Source: Climacteris rufus (lineage: Eukaryota > Chordata > Aves > Passeriformes > Climacteridae). Taken from it: 64,000 bases of DNA. Location: the NCBI GenBank assembly GCA_013398175.1, contig VZRZ01003178.1:316730-380729 (forward strand). The letters are read 5' to 3'. The notes beneath the pieces are model-generated. The model did no database searches, was not told where the DNA came from, and was given only the letters and a program-made list of their open reading frames with translations. The position numbers and the translations under genes are program-made. Every line of letters begins with the position of its first letter. Position 1 is the stretch's first letter. Of this stretch, positions 23,439 through 35,110 are shown in pieces.

Positions 23439-25009
23439 CTGTGATAACAGAATTCTCATTGAAACAGGGCAGCCAGGGTATTTACTAGGATAAAAACACT
23501 CGGGGTTAGCACCGTGTTCCTCACTTCTCTGAACCCAGGCTATGTTGCAGTAAAATTACAGTCCTTATCTGCACCCAAGTTTTGCAGCAGTGTAACTGCA
23601 GCCTTTTGGTTTTTGGTTTCTTCATTTCAATCTCTTTGATCATGTGCCACGATTAATCTGATCTCTACGAGGCGGGATGAGTAGGAGTCAGAAGAAAAAT
23701 TGTAATCGTCTGTGCCTTTGGCATGCAGAAATGGAATAATTTTGCAGTCTCATCTCCATGCTGGTAGCTCTAGGAAAAGTCTCCATCCCTTCATCAGCTA
23801 GCAACACCATGCAAGGCTAAGGGACACCGGTGTAAATGGAAATATTCAGAACTGGGTACCATTGCTGTTCTTTGTTCCCTCATTTTCACAGGCTGCAGCA
23901 CCTCCATGATGCAAACCACCGTGGTCAGTGACTGCAATCCAGCTGGCAACAATGAGCTCCAATCACAAAGATAAGTTCATGATAAGCTCCCTGTTGTTAT
24001 TTGCTCTCACCTGCCTTGTCACGATACCAGGCAGCTAATCCCCAGTGCTGTTTCCTTGGCTGAGTCAAACAAAATGTGAGGTTTTGTTGGGCTGGGAGGA
24101 AGGGAGCAAGGGGAAAGGGCACGGGGAGGTGACATCATGCTGCCCAGCCCTCTCCTGGCTCTCCTGACACTTTTTCCTTACAGTTCCCACCAATGCAGCT
24201 ACATAGAGGTGTTTTCCCCCCTTCTAGCCCAGAGCACCCTTGCCCCCACCACAAAGCATTGCTTTCATTCTGCCTACACCAACCCTGGTGTCCATCACAG
24301 CCCCTTCTGTTTTGAAATTCTTCCTTTTCCTAGGCAAAAAGATCCAAATTCCTTTGCCAACATGCCTGATTATTGTACTCCCCATCTGATAGCATAACTC
24401 TCTTTGAGCATTTCTTACTTTTATTGAAAAGCATTACCAGCACAGAGCAGAGATAACCGTGTGAGGGACCTGTTTTGAACTGTCCAACAAGGTATGAATA
24501 ACTCCTATCACAGATTATGAAAAGAAGTATCTTTTCTATAGCAATTTTTTTTCTTGTCCAACTGACTATTCCAGCAAGAACAACTCTCCATCCTCCATTT
24601 GTCCAACTGATTACCTCATGTCATGTCACCCGCACTGCTGTTGAATTATGTTTTCGGTTGGATTTTTTCCCCTGACACACCCTTAGGAAGCGACTGATTC
24701 CTTTCCTAAGCTCCATCAGAAGTCAAGAGGTGCCAGGGAGGTGGGAAGATACTGAGACTGGAGGATCGAGTGCCCAAAAGGGCTGTTTTTCTGCTCAAGT
24801 GGTCATGCAGTTCTGTCCACAGCACTAGGTCTGAAGAAAAGGCCTGGATGTGTTATCACCATCCCCAAGTCCCCCTCAGAGATCCTGAGGGCTTCTTGGA
24901 GGCCAAGGGAAACTCTCAGGTGCTTCTGTTCCTGTGTAATTATAACAGGCAATTTAAAATCAGACAAGAGCTGTATTGACGCTCTCATTTGGAACACAAT
25001 AGACTAATG

Positions 25010-25145
25010 GTCCCTTCAATTTAATTAAGGTTTTTTTCAATGAATTACAAATTAACCTGAATTAAGATGAGAGTGTATACAGAAAGACTTAATGTGGTTC
25101 CACTAATTTAAATTTGCAGTCTTAATTATTTTGGATTAATTTTCC
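25010..25145. promoter_or_regulatory. AT-rich patch dense in TAAT-type motifs
   Basis: About eight ATTA/TAAT cores occur in 135 bp, including tttaattaag, aattaacc, cttaattatt and ggattaattt (the last contains a bicoid/OTX-type GGATTA). This composition is typical of homeodomain-bound enhancers, but AT-rich DNA produces such words by chance. Confidence 0.25.
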
Positions 25146-25346
25146 AAGAAGGCATGTGACATTTTTATTGGTATAAAGACCAATCAGAAATGTAAAAGGT
25201 ATTTTGAAAGTGAAATATTTTTGTCTTTTAAGGGGTGCAACTCTTGATAACACATCTTTTAAGAACCTATAGTGATACCTTCTTCCCAGGCTAGAAAGAG
25301 CTATGGCAGTGTGAAGGATCATGCTTTAATTTTATAGATATGAGTG

Positions 25347-25390
25347 TATATATATACATGTGTGTGTGTGTGTGTGTGTGTGTCTGTGTG
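25347..25390. repeat. (TA)n(TG)n microsatellite
   Basis: tatatatata, then acatg, then an almost pure TG run with one tc interruption. Confidence 0.95.
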
Positions 25391-27959
25391 CAAAAACAGT
25401 GACTGTGACATTTGTTCCACTTTGATTACTCAGCTTTGAATCAATGCAACATTTGAATGGTAGCAAGGCTTGAAGTAGTGGCCAGAAGTTGACAGCAGAA
25501 GCATCTGTGGTGGTTTATGACTTGGTTTTCCTCCTGTTCCATCCCCTCTTCCTCCTCTCCAAGCTGCTCGGTGCTCTCTGACTGCTCAGGATTGATGCAT
25601 CCACAGCAGAAGCAGCAGGAAGCATTGGGAAACCTCTTCTCATCCCTGTAGCACACTTGACTGGGTTTAGCTTGGACAGCTATGGTTCCCTCTGAAGTTC
25701 CTCACTGCCCAGCTGGATTGCTTTAGGAAACAGCCCCCACACGTCACTTTTCTGTGCAAGGAGAAGCTGCCCTGGAGCCCCTCATCCATCGTAGCTGTTG
25801 GATCACTGCTTCAAAAGGTACATAGTAATGGAGTCACCAAACTCTGCACAGCAAAGAAGATCCTTAGGGTACCATGCTTTGCTCTACTGTCCTTAATGCC
25901 ACTGATGAGAATGGGTGGTTTTGGGTGCAGGCCAGGGCAGCCTCCAGCCCTCTGCACAGCAGGATGGGGGGAAACAAGCCACTTGTGGTGTTTGAGTTGT
26001 GGTACCACCCAGGTGAGCAAGCAGAAACCACTGCTCCTTCGGGAATGTCACTATCTCGGCACACAGCAGAGGGTGGTGAGGGGAGGGTGAAGACCTTTGC
26101 TTTGGAGAAGAGACGCCAGAGCCCAGACCTCAGTTATGCTTCTGCAATACAAGGAAATCCAAGGGTGGCTGAGTCAGGCTGTAAACAACCCGCCTGGCAT
26201 CTCCCAGGAGATCAGCTGCAGAGTCAGGAGCTGAAGCCTGCTTTTCTGTGCACAGCTCAGGTGCTTGCAGACACTTACAGCTGCGTAGGAGTGAGCTTGT
26301 CCCGGGAAACAGAGACCAGTGGACTTCAGATGGGAGGAGAGCCATGCCTTGCCATTGCTCCCACATCCTGACACTTATGGAAAAGCAGCGTCCAATCTGG
26401 CTTTCAAACCCAGGGCAACTCCTTTGGAAGAAAGGGAAAGAGACAGGGAAGAAAGGAGAACTGCCTTTTAAAAAATGTTTGCTTTAGGTAACCCTCCCAC
26501 CTCGGGGTCTCAGGACTGAAAGGCAGGACAAAAGGGCTTGTTGACCTGATGTTAACCTTCAGCTGTCAGCCATTCAACTCCATGATCCTCACATGCCGCT
26601 GCTTAATCCAGGAGGAAAAAAAGCACAAAGCCTGCCCAGAGCCTGTGCCATCTCATTAACATTTGGCTTAGGCAAGATTTCTATCCTGCACGGGGAGTGC
26701 AGCAGCTCTGGTTCAAACAGCTCTCCTCTGCTGTGGCCGCCCCAGGGTGTCCTGGCAGCACAGGGGTTTGTCACAGCTCCTGCAGGGCTGTGCTTTGGGG
26801 GTGGGGTCTCTGAGCTGACCACCAGCTGGCAAAACTTAAACCAGACAGAGGCACTGGCATTTTTTGGCTTCACTAGAACTTGAAAAGACCTCTCTGGGAG
26901 GTTGCAAGGTCCTTCTTTGGGCCAAGATGAGGTGATTCCCAATAGGCACAAGACACAGACCCAACACTGGTTTGGCTGGTGCCTGGCAATTCTTATTGGA
27001 GATCCCAAAAGGCCATAAAAGCCAGATTGCAGTTTCTGGCTTGACATCACATCCCACATCCACATCATGTGTATTCAGAGGAAGGGAAGGTCAGAGGGAT
27101 GGTTGAGGAAGACATAATATGGAAGGGACAAGGAGCACATGGGCATCTTGACCTTCAGCCAACCATCTACTGCTCCCAGGCCTGGGCAGCCTTCACTTGA
27201 TTAAACGTGAAAGCTCTGTGGTTGCCTGATCTGGCAAATATGGTTCAGCACACATAACGTTGTCAGGGAGACCTGCTGCCCTGGGGTTGGCATGGGGCTG
27301 GCAAAGGTTTCCTCTTCTCATCTGGGATCTGGCAAGAGTGTGTTCCCATCTGACAAGCAGGTGGGAGGAGGAAGGTGGGTGGCTTTATGCTGCCTTAGGA
27401 GCAGCGTGCTTTTGGTGTGGAGAAACATAGCCCTGGCCATGGGATGAGTGGGATCACATGAGTTTGGAGATGGAGCCTGAACCCTGTGAGAGATGGATGA
27501 TCCTTTGAAGGCATGGTGGGATTCTTCAGTGGGAGGACCTCTGTTTCTAAGTATAACAAGTCACACTTTAGAATTAAGTTGTTTGAGAATGTGGCTGAGT
27601 TCCTTTGATGTAGGCTGAGGACACAGAGTACAGAGACAAATCAGTCACTGTGATGCTCTCCTGTTGATAAGCTGTAGGACAGCTCACATCCTGGGACAAG
27701 ACTGCGATCCACATGGCTGTTTAGCCAAGTAGAAGCTCCTGCACTAAGTCAGATCAAGGGTCTGAATTGCTGAGCATCCTGAGGCTTCAGGGAGCAGTAG
27801 GTGCTCCCAAGGGCCTGTTGATTAACACTCCCTCGATTGTCACCGCTTGTCATCACCTCCAGGAGTGAGGTCCACATGGGCAGAGTGTGGCCCATGTGTT
27901 CCCTCACTGTTTGCTGCTAACACAGGTCAAGAGCACAGTACCATAAGCTTCCTAAACAG
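25391..27959. other. Intergenic DNA
   Basis: No exon with supported splice sites and no recognised repeat family. Confidence 0.55.
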
Positions 27960-28330
27960 CATGTGTCTGTATTTATTAATCCAAATTATTTTTTCTCCAT
28001 CAACTGATCTAGTCTTGTCTTGAGTTCCTGCAAATGCTCACAGCTGACAGCATCCTTGGGCATGGAATTTCCCAGGTCCAACCCCCACCATATGAAGACC
28101 TGCATGCTCTGAAATTAGTCCCAGTTTTTGCACTGGGAAGAGGCAGCAAAGCCAATCCCTTTCAGCCTTCTTTGGGCCATGCCTGACTTTGTAGCCCTCT
28201 ACCATAACTTCTTCAGCCTTGTCTTTTCCAGACTGAGAAGTCCTGGTGTGCACAAGCCCTTGCTCGCAGAGAGGCTCCTCCAGACCTTTGATCCTCCTTC
28301 ATCCCCTTCTCCATGTTGCCCTATTACATT
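27960..28330 (-). mobile_element. Ancient CR1-type LINE fragment
   Basis: The stretch actttgtagccctctaccat, then cttttccagactgagaagtcc, then ctcctccagacctttgatcc follows the reverse complement of the conserved 3' region of old CR1 elements shared by reptiles and birds. Divergence is high and the 3' terminal repeat is not recognisable, so this insertion is much older than the one at 18.6 kb. The borders are approximate. Confidence 0.65.
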
Positions 28331-28530
28331 TTGGATTTGAGGCTTCAAAGAGGTGCCTTGTGGGGCACAGGTCAGCACAGGGCTTGGCAAGCATGCCTGC
28401 CCCACAGCTCTTGTTCCCTCCAGATGCTGCTGTTTCTTGGCCACAGGCTGTGCCAGCTCCTGTGATCCTGTTTGCTGAAGTAATTGGCAGTGCATACCAT
28501 GCATAACCAGCTTGGAGTTTTTGGTGTTGG

Positions 28531-28550
28531 TTTTTTTTTTTTTTTTTTTT
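28531..28550. repeat. Poly-T tract
   Basis: Twenty T residues in a row; a mononucleotide run that could also be the reverse complement of an old retrotransposed poly-A tail. Confidence 0.9.
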
Positions 28551-31500
28551 ATCCAGGACTCTTTCTTCTCTGGGAGGGTAGGGGTGTCATCTGGGTGTTT
28601 TTGTGAGCTTTGGACTGCCTTCTGACTACAAAGCCATCCTCCCAGGATTAAATTTGCTTGGTTGTCCTGTAGAGACCCCATGGTGTGTAAGGAATTTTAG
28701 GTGAGAGCCTGGCATTGTCTGAGACCTGAAGGGAACATATTTGGGGCTGTACCAGCTCCTTCCCTTTTCTTTTATCCCAGGTACAATGTATTTACATGGT
28801 AACATAGTAAAGCAAAATAAGCAACCAAACCTCACTGTGGTCAATTCACTCCCAGCTTCTTTCATGCTGATAAGACAGTGATGGACTCAAACTGGAACTT
28901 CAAACTTCTTCAGAGGCATACAGCCAATTATAAAAGCAAGAACCAGCTGCACAGTTTGGGTCCTGAGATGAACTTTGCTGTAGCTGAGGCTGTCATGTGA
29001 ATTTGTCATGTGAAGCTGTCTTGAGGAATAACAACTCTTTTTTTTTTTTTTCCCCTACAGTTTTTCCTTCATCCTGGCCCCACCACAAATCTGCTCTCAC
29101 TCTAATCTTTTCTTTGGCAGCTAAAACTATTATCTTTATTGTTTCAGGGCTTGGCTTCTTCCTGTTAGATCTCCTAATTGGATTTTTACTCTCCGATCCA
29201 TTTAGTCTCTCCTGTGCTTTCACTAAAACCCTGTAACCCTTCAGCACCCTTACTAACCAGTTACCCTTGAAGGTGCTTCTCTCCCCACACTGCTCTGATT
29301 CACCTCCTCTCCCTGACTTGTAAGGGGACAGCTTTCCTGAGCCATGAGTGTCACCCCCAATGTCACTGTCTGTACACATTTTCATTACCATCTCCTTCAC
29401 CCTGCAGACTGCAAAGGCTTGTCGGGTTTTAACCAAGAATAACCAAAACAACCCACATCATCCTTTAAAGGGAGGTCTGAGGTCACCATAGAGCCAAAAT
29501 AATCCAGAAATTGTGATATTTCAGCTATGGCTAGCAAAAGTCTGCAGCTTTGTCCAGATTCACCTCCCACACAGAGCAGGTGCCAGTCCTGTGCCTCTGG
29601 CTGTCTCTAAAAAGTATTGGCAGCCACAAAGGAGGTGAAACAGCAGTGGGCCTGTGACCACTTCTGGCACAGCAGGTCACTTAACCCTTCCACTCCTCTT
29701 CATCTCCTTTGGAAAATGCAGTTTAGGAAACATGGTTTCTTCCACCTCCCATCCATTCTGATCCTTTGGCCTGCAAGCTCTGCTGGACAGGGCTTTGCTT
29801 ACACAGAGCCTCTCGTAACAGTGCCAGAGGCTGCACTGGAGGCTTTGAGCATGCCAGGAGTGGCCTGATTGCATTGCAGGTGCTTTCTGTACAGCTGAAA
29901 TGGTCTCTGTCCTCTCCATGAGAAATCAGTGCTTTGATTTCTCCAGCCAGCAGGTTTGCTCCAAGCTGTCCTATGAGCATGGCAAGCTGGTGATGGAATC
30001 TGGCATGGAGGGGTCTTGGGTACCCCATATTCAAAGAAGGGGCTGCTGGTTTCATGGCTTGAGCCATGCAGCTCCTCTCACAGGAGGGGGATGGAGCTGA
30101 GACGATGGCATCTCACCACTGGTCTGGTTTTTCCGTCAGGACACGCAGTGATGCAACACTGTCATTTTTCAAACAGCTGGGATCTTCACTTGTAACTTTA
30201 TAAAAACACAAGGGGAGGAAGGTCACAAGGAAGGAAGCTCTCCTCCAGGTCAGTCAAGCCCCGTGGGGGCAGAGTAAGACCTCCACTTAGCAAGATGCCA
30301 AGTACAAAGGGAGTGCAAAGGGAGGAAAAATGGGGAGAAGAGGTACCAACCCCACTACCTGGCTGCGCAACCCAGATCCAGCTGCCTGGCTCTTAACAGG
30401 CCTCAGTGGAGCTGGTTCCTCTCCTCCTTTCATTCTCTTTTCCAGCCTTTTTACAACCTCAGTGCCTTTATGTTGCTGGAGTGTGTTGCCATGGTTAAAG
30501 CTGCTATTCACAGCACAGTTTGCATCTTACCTGTGAGGCAGACAGATATGGAAATGAAGAGGTGCTTAAATACATGTGTTTGCCCTCATTTAGGTTCCCA
30601 ATGGCCATGTGGAAAAGCAAATCTGATGGGAAAGGAGAAACCTTCAGGGGTAACGGGGAGAGAGGGAGAATGCCACCTTGGAGGAGTTTTTCCCAGGAAT
30701 ACATAGGCTAAGCCAAAAGTATGGGATAGAGGAGATTATCACCTAAGAGCAGGGGAGAGCAGAGATGGACCTAGGTTTGTTGGAGGTGTTATTGGACTGA
30801 GGAAACACAGAACTTCAAGTTAATTCTATTGTAAGCATGCAATGTGCACGTGGAAAGGTGGGGATCACAGTTCCCTCCCTGCACACTGTTGCCACACTGG
30901 CAGTGCCCACACAACCTTCCTCCTTAGCCATGTCATTTTCCTTGGCTCTGGTTGCTCCAGGTGCTAAAAGGTGTTTGAAAGTGTTCTTTTTTTTTCATCT
31001 TTCTAAAATGTGCTTATCAAATATGTATTCTTGAAATTTTATTTTATTCTTATTCTTCTTTTATAAGAAGAGCAAGGTAGGGAACAGAGCTTTTGGCACA
31101 TCCCCATAGGTATTCTTGTCCAGAGAAATGCAATAATAAAACCTTTGGCTTTTAGACTTCCAGGATTTTTGGCTTTGATGTATGAGGCCACAATAATTTT
31201 ATTGTTGTTCCTCAGGGAGTGATTCAGAATAATGGATCTACTAGGAAAGATGGACCAAGTTCCTGAGTTTTTTGGCTAATGTTATTATGCAAGTTTGAAT
31301 TGATGGAACAATTCTGAATTGCTTCACTCAAACATGCATTGAATGAAGAATTGAATCAATAGCTGCTGGGCCCTCTTCCAGCCCCTCCAGAAACAAGAGG
31401 TTTATTTCTCTCCTTCCACCAGCCCAGCAGCTCTGATGGTGGCTAGCTGGGGTTTGGGGGAGCTCCCAAAGGAGTGATTGCTTGAGGGGACATCACTGTG

Positions 31501-34200
31501 CTGCTGTGTCCAGCTACGGTCTCATCCCAGCTGCCGCTGCATCAGCCCGTGTGATGTTGGGTGGCTGTGGGTGGGACACCTGCACCCATGACAGGCAGCG
31601 TACATCTTGCTCGGAGAAGCAAGGAGGGGCAAAACTGAGCCACTGGACCCTTTCTGCCCTGGGTAGTTGACTGATTTACTCCAGTCTGCCCTACCACTGA
31701 GTTAGTTTAGCACATTCCGCTGCTATCTTGTAGCCTTGTTGCATGAGGACACTTGTAGTGACATGGTGGAGGAGGCTTCTGCTGGGACCTCCTTCCACTA
31801 CAACTCTTTCAAAGGTTCTGTGGTCAGATGTCCCAGCTGTCTAGATCGCTGTCTATTGTCCAGGGACACAACAGCTCTGCTGACAGCTCCAGCTGCAGGA
31901 CAGCTGTGCAAAAGGGGACCTTGTGCTCCCTCCCTGTGCTGGCAGTCGCAGAACCTTCAGCTCTTGAAGGAGCTGGTGAGTCCTGAAAGAAGGAGCTGAG
32001 CTCACACAATCCACCAGTGCTGCCCATGCCTGGACAAAATGCGTGGGGCTGGTCGGGGGTGGCTCCTAGCTAAGAAGGGAGGGTCAGGCCCTCTGGAGTA
32101 TTTTGGTATCTCACATCCTTTGATTCTGCCTGGAGACAGGACTGCTCGCCCATGTAACATGAGGCACTTGACTATGCCTGGCTATACCTGGCTCCTGCCT
32201 AAGCAGAGGAGGGAGATGGCACCTCCAGGACTGAGTCAGTCGTCTGAGAGAGAAATCACTCACAAGTGGGCTTTTTCCATTGACTGAAGATCTCCCCACG
32301 TTACTGGGACCCAAGATCAGCTCCCTGCATTAAAGCCTGAGATAGACGGGGAACTGGGGTGAGGCTGGAAGTTCACTCCTGGCTCCAGTGAGGGCAGAAT
32401 GGGTTTGGGATAAAGAGGAATGCTTCTAAATCACGTGCAAGGAGTGCAGAAATGTCTCTTTCTCCACCAGAGAAATGCTCGTACAACCCCACCTCAGTAT
32501 TTCTGGCAGCCTCGTCCCCAAGCCCCACTGCTGGCCAGAGCTGCTATTTGCCTTTCTCCTGGGGGCAGCACTGCAGTTCACTGCCCCTTGTGTTGAACTG
32601 TTCACTGTGTTGCCACACCATGGCAGTGCCCAGACAGCCAGGTCTTCATGCCTTGTTCGGCCCTTGTAATCTGCTGTTAAAAGCACTGACATCACTGATA
32701 GGGATGTCCTTTCATACCTACCTGGCTCCATGCTGACACACACCTGATCTCCTGCCATGTTGTCTGTTCCCTTTGGGAAGGCTGCCAGAAATGTCAGTGT
32801 TTTCACCCTCCTGCTCCGTGTGTGGCAGCAGGGCTGCAGCCCTGCCTGACAGCTGACACCCTCCCCAGGCTTTGTAATTGGGGTGATGGAGCTAATGAGG
32901 GGATGAAATCCATCCCATCACTTTCTGTGATTGTCATCCGCCTTCTCCTCCTGCATGGAGTCCATGGAGAAATCTGATATCTGAGACAAACAAGGGACAT
33001 CTGTAACCATGGTCTAACCAGCACTACTGGAGTCTTGGTGCTGAGGAAGAGCAGAGCAACCTCAGAGCCACATGGACACCTTCCTGTGTGCTTGTCTATT
33101 TTATAAAGTCACCACAAATTAACTGCAGCTATGTCCTGAAAATTAGTGAGTTTGAGTCCTTTATAGCCTCACGTGGGCCATCTTCTGCAGAAACAGTGTC
33201 CTTGATTAAATTGTACCTCATTCATGAGGTGCTGTATTGAGCCCAAAGGCAAGGAAGGCAGTCAGGGTGCCTGATGACTGCAAAGACAAGGGTCCAGTGG
33301 GAAAAGGCTGCTACAGCTCATCTGCATCCACCTGCAGGGCAGAGTGGGGTGAGGAGCCAGCCTGGGTCCATTAACCATCAGCCCAGCATGGGGTGACAAG
33401 GAAACCAACCCAAGTGCTGGCCATGGGAATGGATAGGACCTCAGCAGCATAGCTGATAAATGGAGTGAAATGAGCGTTTGGGAGGTGGTGTAGTGGAGAA
33501 GTGAGTCAGGCACAGCACCACAGGTAGCTGATCCTATATTCTACACCTCAGACCTCACTTTAGGTCTTCTTCTCTTGTGAGCTGGCAAAACGTGAGTTGT
33601 CTTCTTCTGGGGAGAACAAATGACAGGCAGCAGGGTTAGGAGAAACCAGGTAGACTTATCCCAGAGGCTCAGCATCTGCTTGGGTGTGCAGGATGTTGTC
33701 CTACAACTTTGTCCCATGAGCAGGAAGGAGATCCACACAGATGCCTGGGTTGGAGGGTCTAAAGGGCTTGAGGGGAGAAGCTCTGCCAGGATATCTGGGT
33801 TGCTGTTGTCTATCACCCTACCACCACCACCAAGGTGATGTGGAGGTGTCTCTTCAGTATCTACCCAGGCACCTGTACCTATCCTACCTCGGGAAGGAGC
33901 CCGGTTGGTCTAACCCTCCCCAGCTGTGAGCAGTCAAAATGCAGTTCCCACCTCTGGCACCACAGGGAACAAGACGATGGCTGCACCTTGGCAGCAGCTG
34001 CACGTGTTTGAGCAGAGACACCAGCACCAAGGTGCTAAGGAAACTTTTCTCTCTGACCACTTGGGAGTGTGATGGCCAGAGTGCTTCCCGAGTGGTTGGA
34101 CATCCTTAACAAAGGATGGAATGTGCACCTGAGTTCCCTGTGCTCACAAGGGGCTTAAGGCTCCAGTTCTGGGCTCTGTAAAAAACATCTTGCAGGGGCT
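28551..34200. other. Intergenic DNA
   Basis: A T run occurs at about 29038-29051. A strong minus-strand donor-like site occurs near 30530 (reverse complement cacag/gtaaga), but no partner exon or known protein could be matched. Nothing else was recognised. Confidence 0.5.
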
Positions 34201-34703
34201 AACTGGGAGAAAAAAAAAAAAAGTCCTGCAACTGCAGCCAAGCCCGAAAGCATCCCTGGAGCTGTGAGTCTGCGGGCCCGCACCCACGCTGCTCCGTGTG
34301 GGGCAGAGCCAGGCAGGTGGAAGCGGCCGCAGCGGGGCACAGGGAGCTCGCTGCCAGTGCTGGGGAAGCTCCATCGCTCCCGGGCAGAGGTGACCTGGGC
34401 GCTGGCGACCACCGGAGTCTGGGCTGGAGCCGGGAGGTGGAGAAAGAGGACATGTGGAGGAATCCAGGCTTTCGAACGCAGTTTTGGCAGCCGGCGAGAA
34501 GTGCTCTTTAGCCTTCCCTTCTCCGCGGCTCTTTTGTTTTCCGCAGCCCGACAGAAGAGGCTCCCAGTAAGCGGCAGGGGTGGGGGCAGAGCCCACCCAC
34601 ACAAAGGCAGCTCCCCACGGGCTCTGTGACCGCTGTCACGCTTTTTCGCTCAAATCAACGCCAGCAGTGGATGACGTGGGGCTGGTGCTCCCCAGCCCCG
34701 GGG

Positions 34704-34713
34704 CTGATTGGTC
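34704..34713 (+). promoter_or_regulatory. Y box (inverted CCAAT, NF-Y type)
   Basis: ctgattggtc matches the full NF-Y consensus. It lies inside the CpG island, about 140 bp before the candidate donor at 34851, a normal distance for a promoter-proximal element. Confidence 0.55.
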
Positions 34714-34749
34714 CCAGCTCAGGTTTGAACGCCAAGGTGTCCTGGCAAC

Positions 34750-34850
34750 GAGAAGCAGAGGAGCCAGACTTTCCCGTCCCCGCTCGGCTCCGGGAGCACG
34801 GCAGGCATCGCGGGCGAGGAGCAGCGCGCAGGGCCCCCGGCCCTACCCAG
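34750..34850 (+). other. Putative non-coding first exon (left edge unknown)
   Basis: It ends at ccctacccag/gtacctgtg (donor at 34851), inside the CpG island and downstream of the Y box. The start is only a guess from promoter geometry. No recognisable protein is encoded. Confidence 0.3.
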
Positions 34851-35110
34851 GTACCTGTGCCCCGGCCGGGCAGCCGGGATGAGTTTCCCCCAGCCTGGGT
34901 GCCCGGCGGCCGCTGGCAGTGACTCCACACGGTGGTTCAGAGGCACCTGTGCTCCCGCACGGACACGGCGGCGGCGGAGCTGCTTTCAGCCGGGAGCAGG
35001 GATGGGGAAATCACTGGGTTTTGGGGGTCTTGGAAGCGGCGGTTCAGTGGGGTTTGTGGGAAGGATGTCTGGGGAGAAGCTGTGCAGGGAGCGGGGGTGA
35101 AGGGGCCTTC

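Larger units (their letters stand above)
21287..24990. other. Intergenic DNA
   Basis: No gene was recognised. The stretch 22850-23060 is somewhat CpG-rich but lacks a clear promoter or exon. Two short tandem duplications are listed separately. Confidence 0.55.
34255..35110 (+). promoter_or_regulatory. CpG island, probable promoter
   Basis: This stretch is GC-rich with frequent CpG (gcggccgcagcgg, catcgcgggcgagg, cggcggcggcgg). It contains a CRE/UPRE-like tgacgtgg at 34672-34679, a consensus Y box ctgattggtc at 34704-34713, and cctggcaacg just after it, resembling half of an RFX site. The donor acccag/gtacct at 34851 suggests a plus-strand first exon ending at 34850. No coding start with family resemblance was found, so the exon is probably 5' UTR. 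The gene it serves is not visible in the window. Confidence 0.65.

Noticed and set aside
34626..34641. A minus-strand gtgacagcgg word reminiscent of miR-210, a microRNA that lies near this gene cluster in mammals
   Set aside because: The seed region does not match, no opposite hairpin arm is present in the flanks, and the word is part of a small inverted repeat (gtgac-cgct-gtcac).
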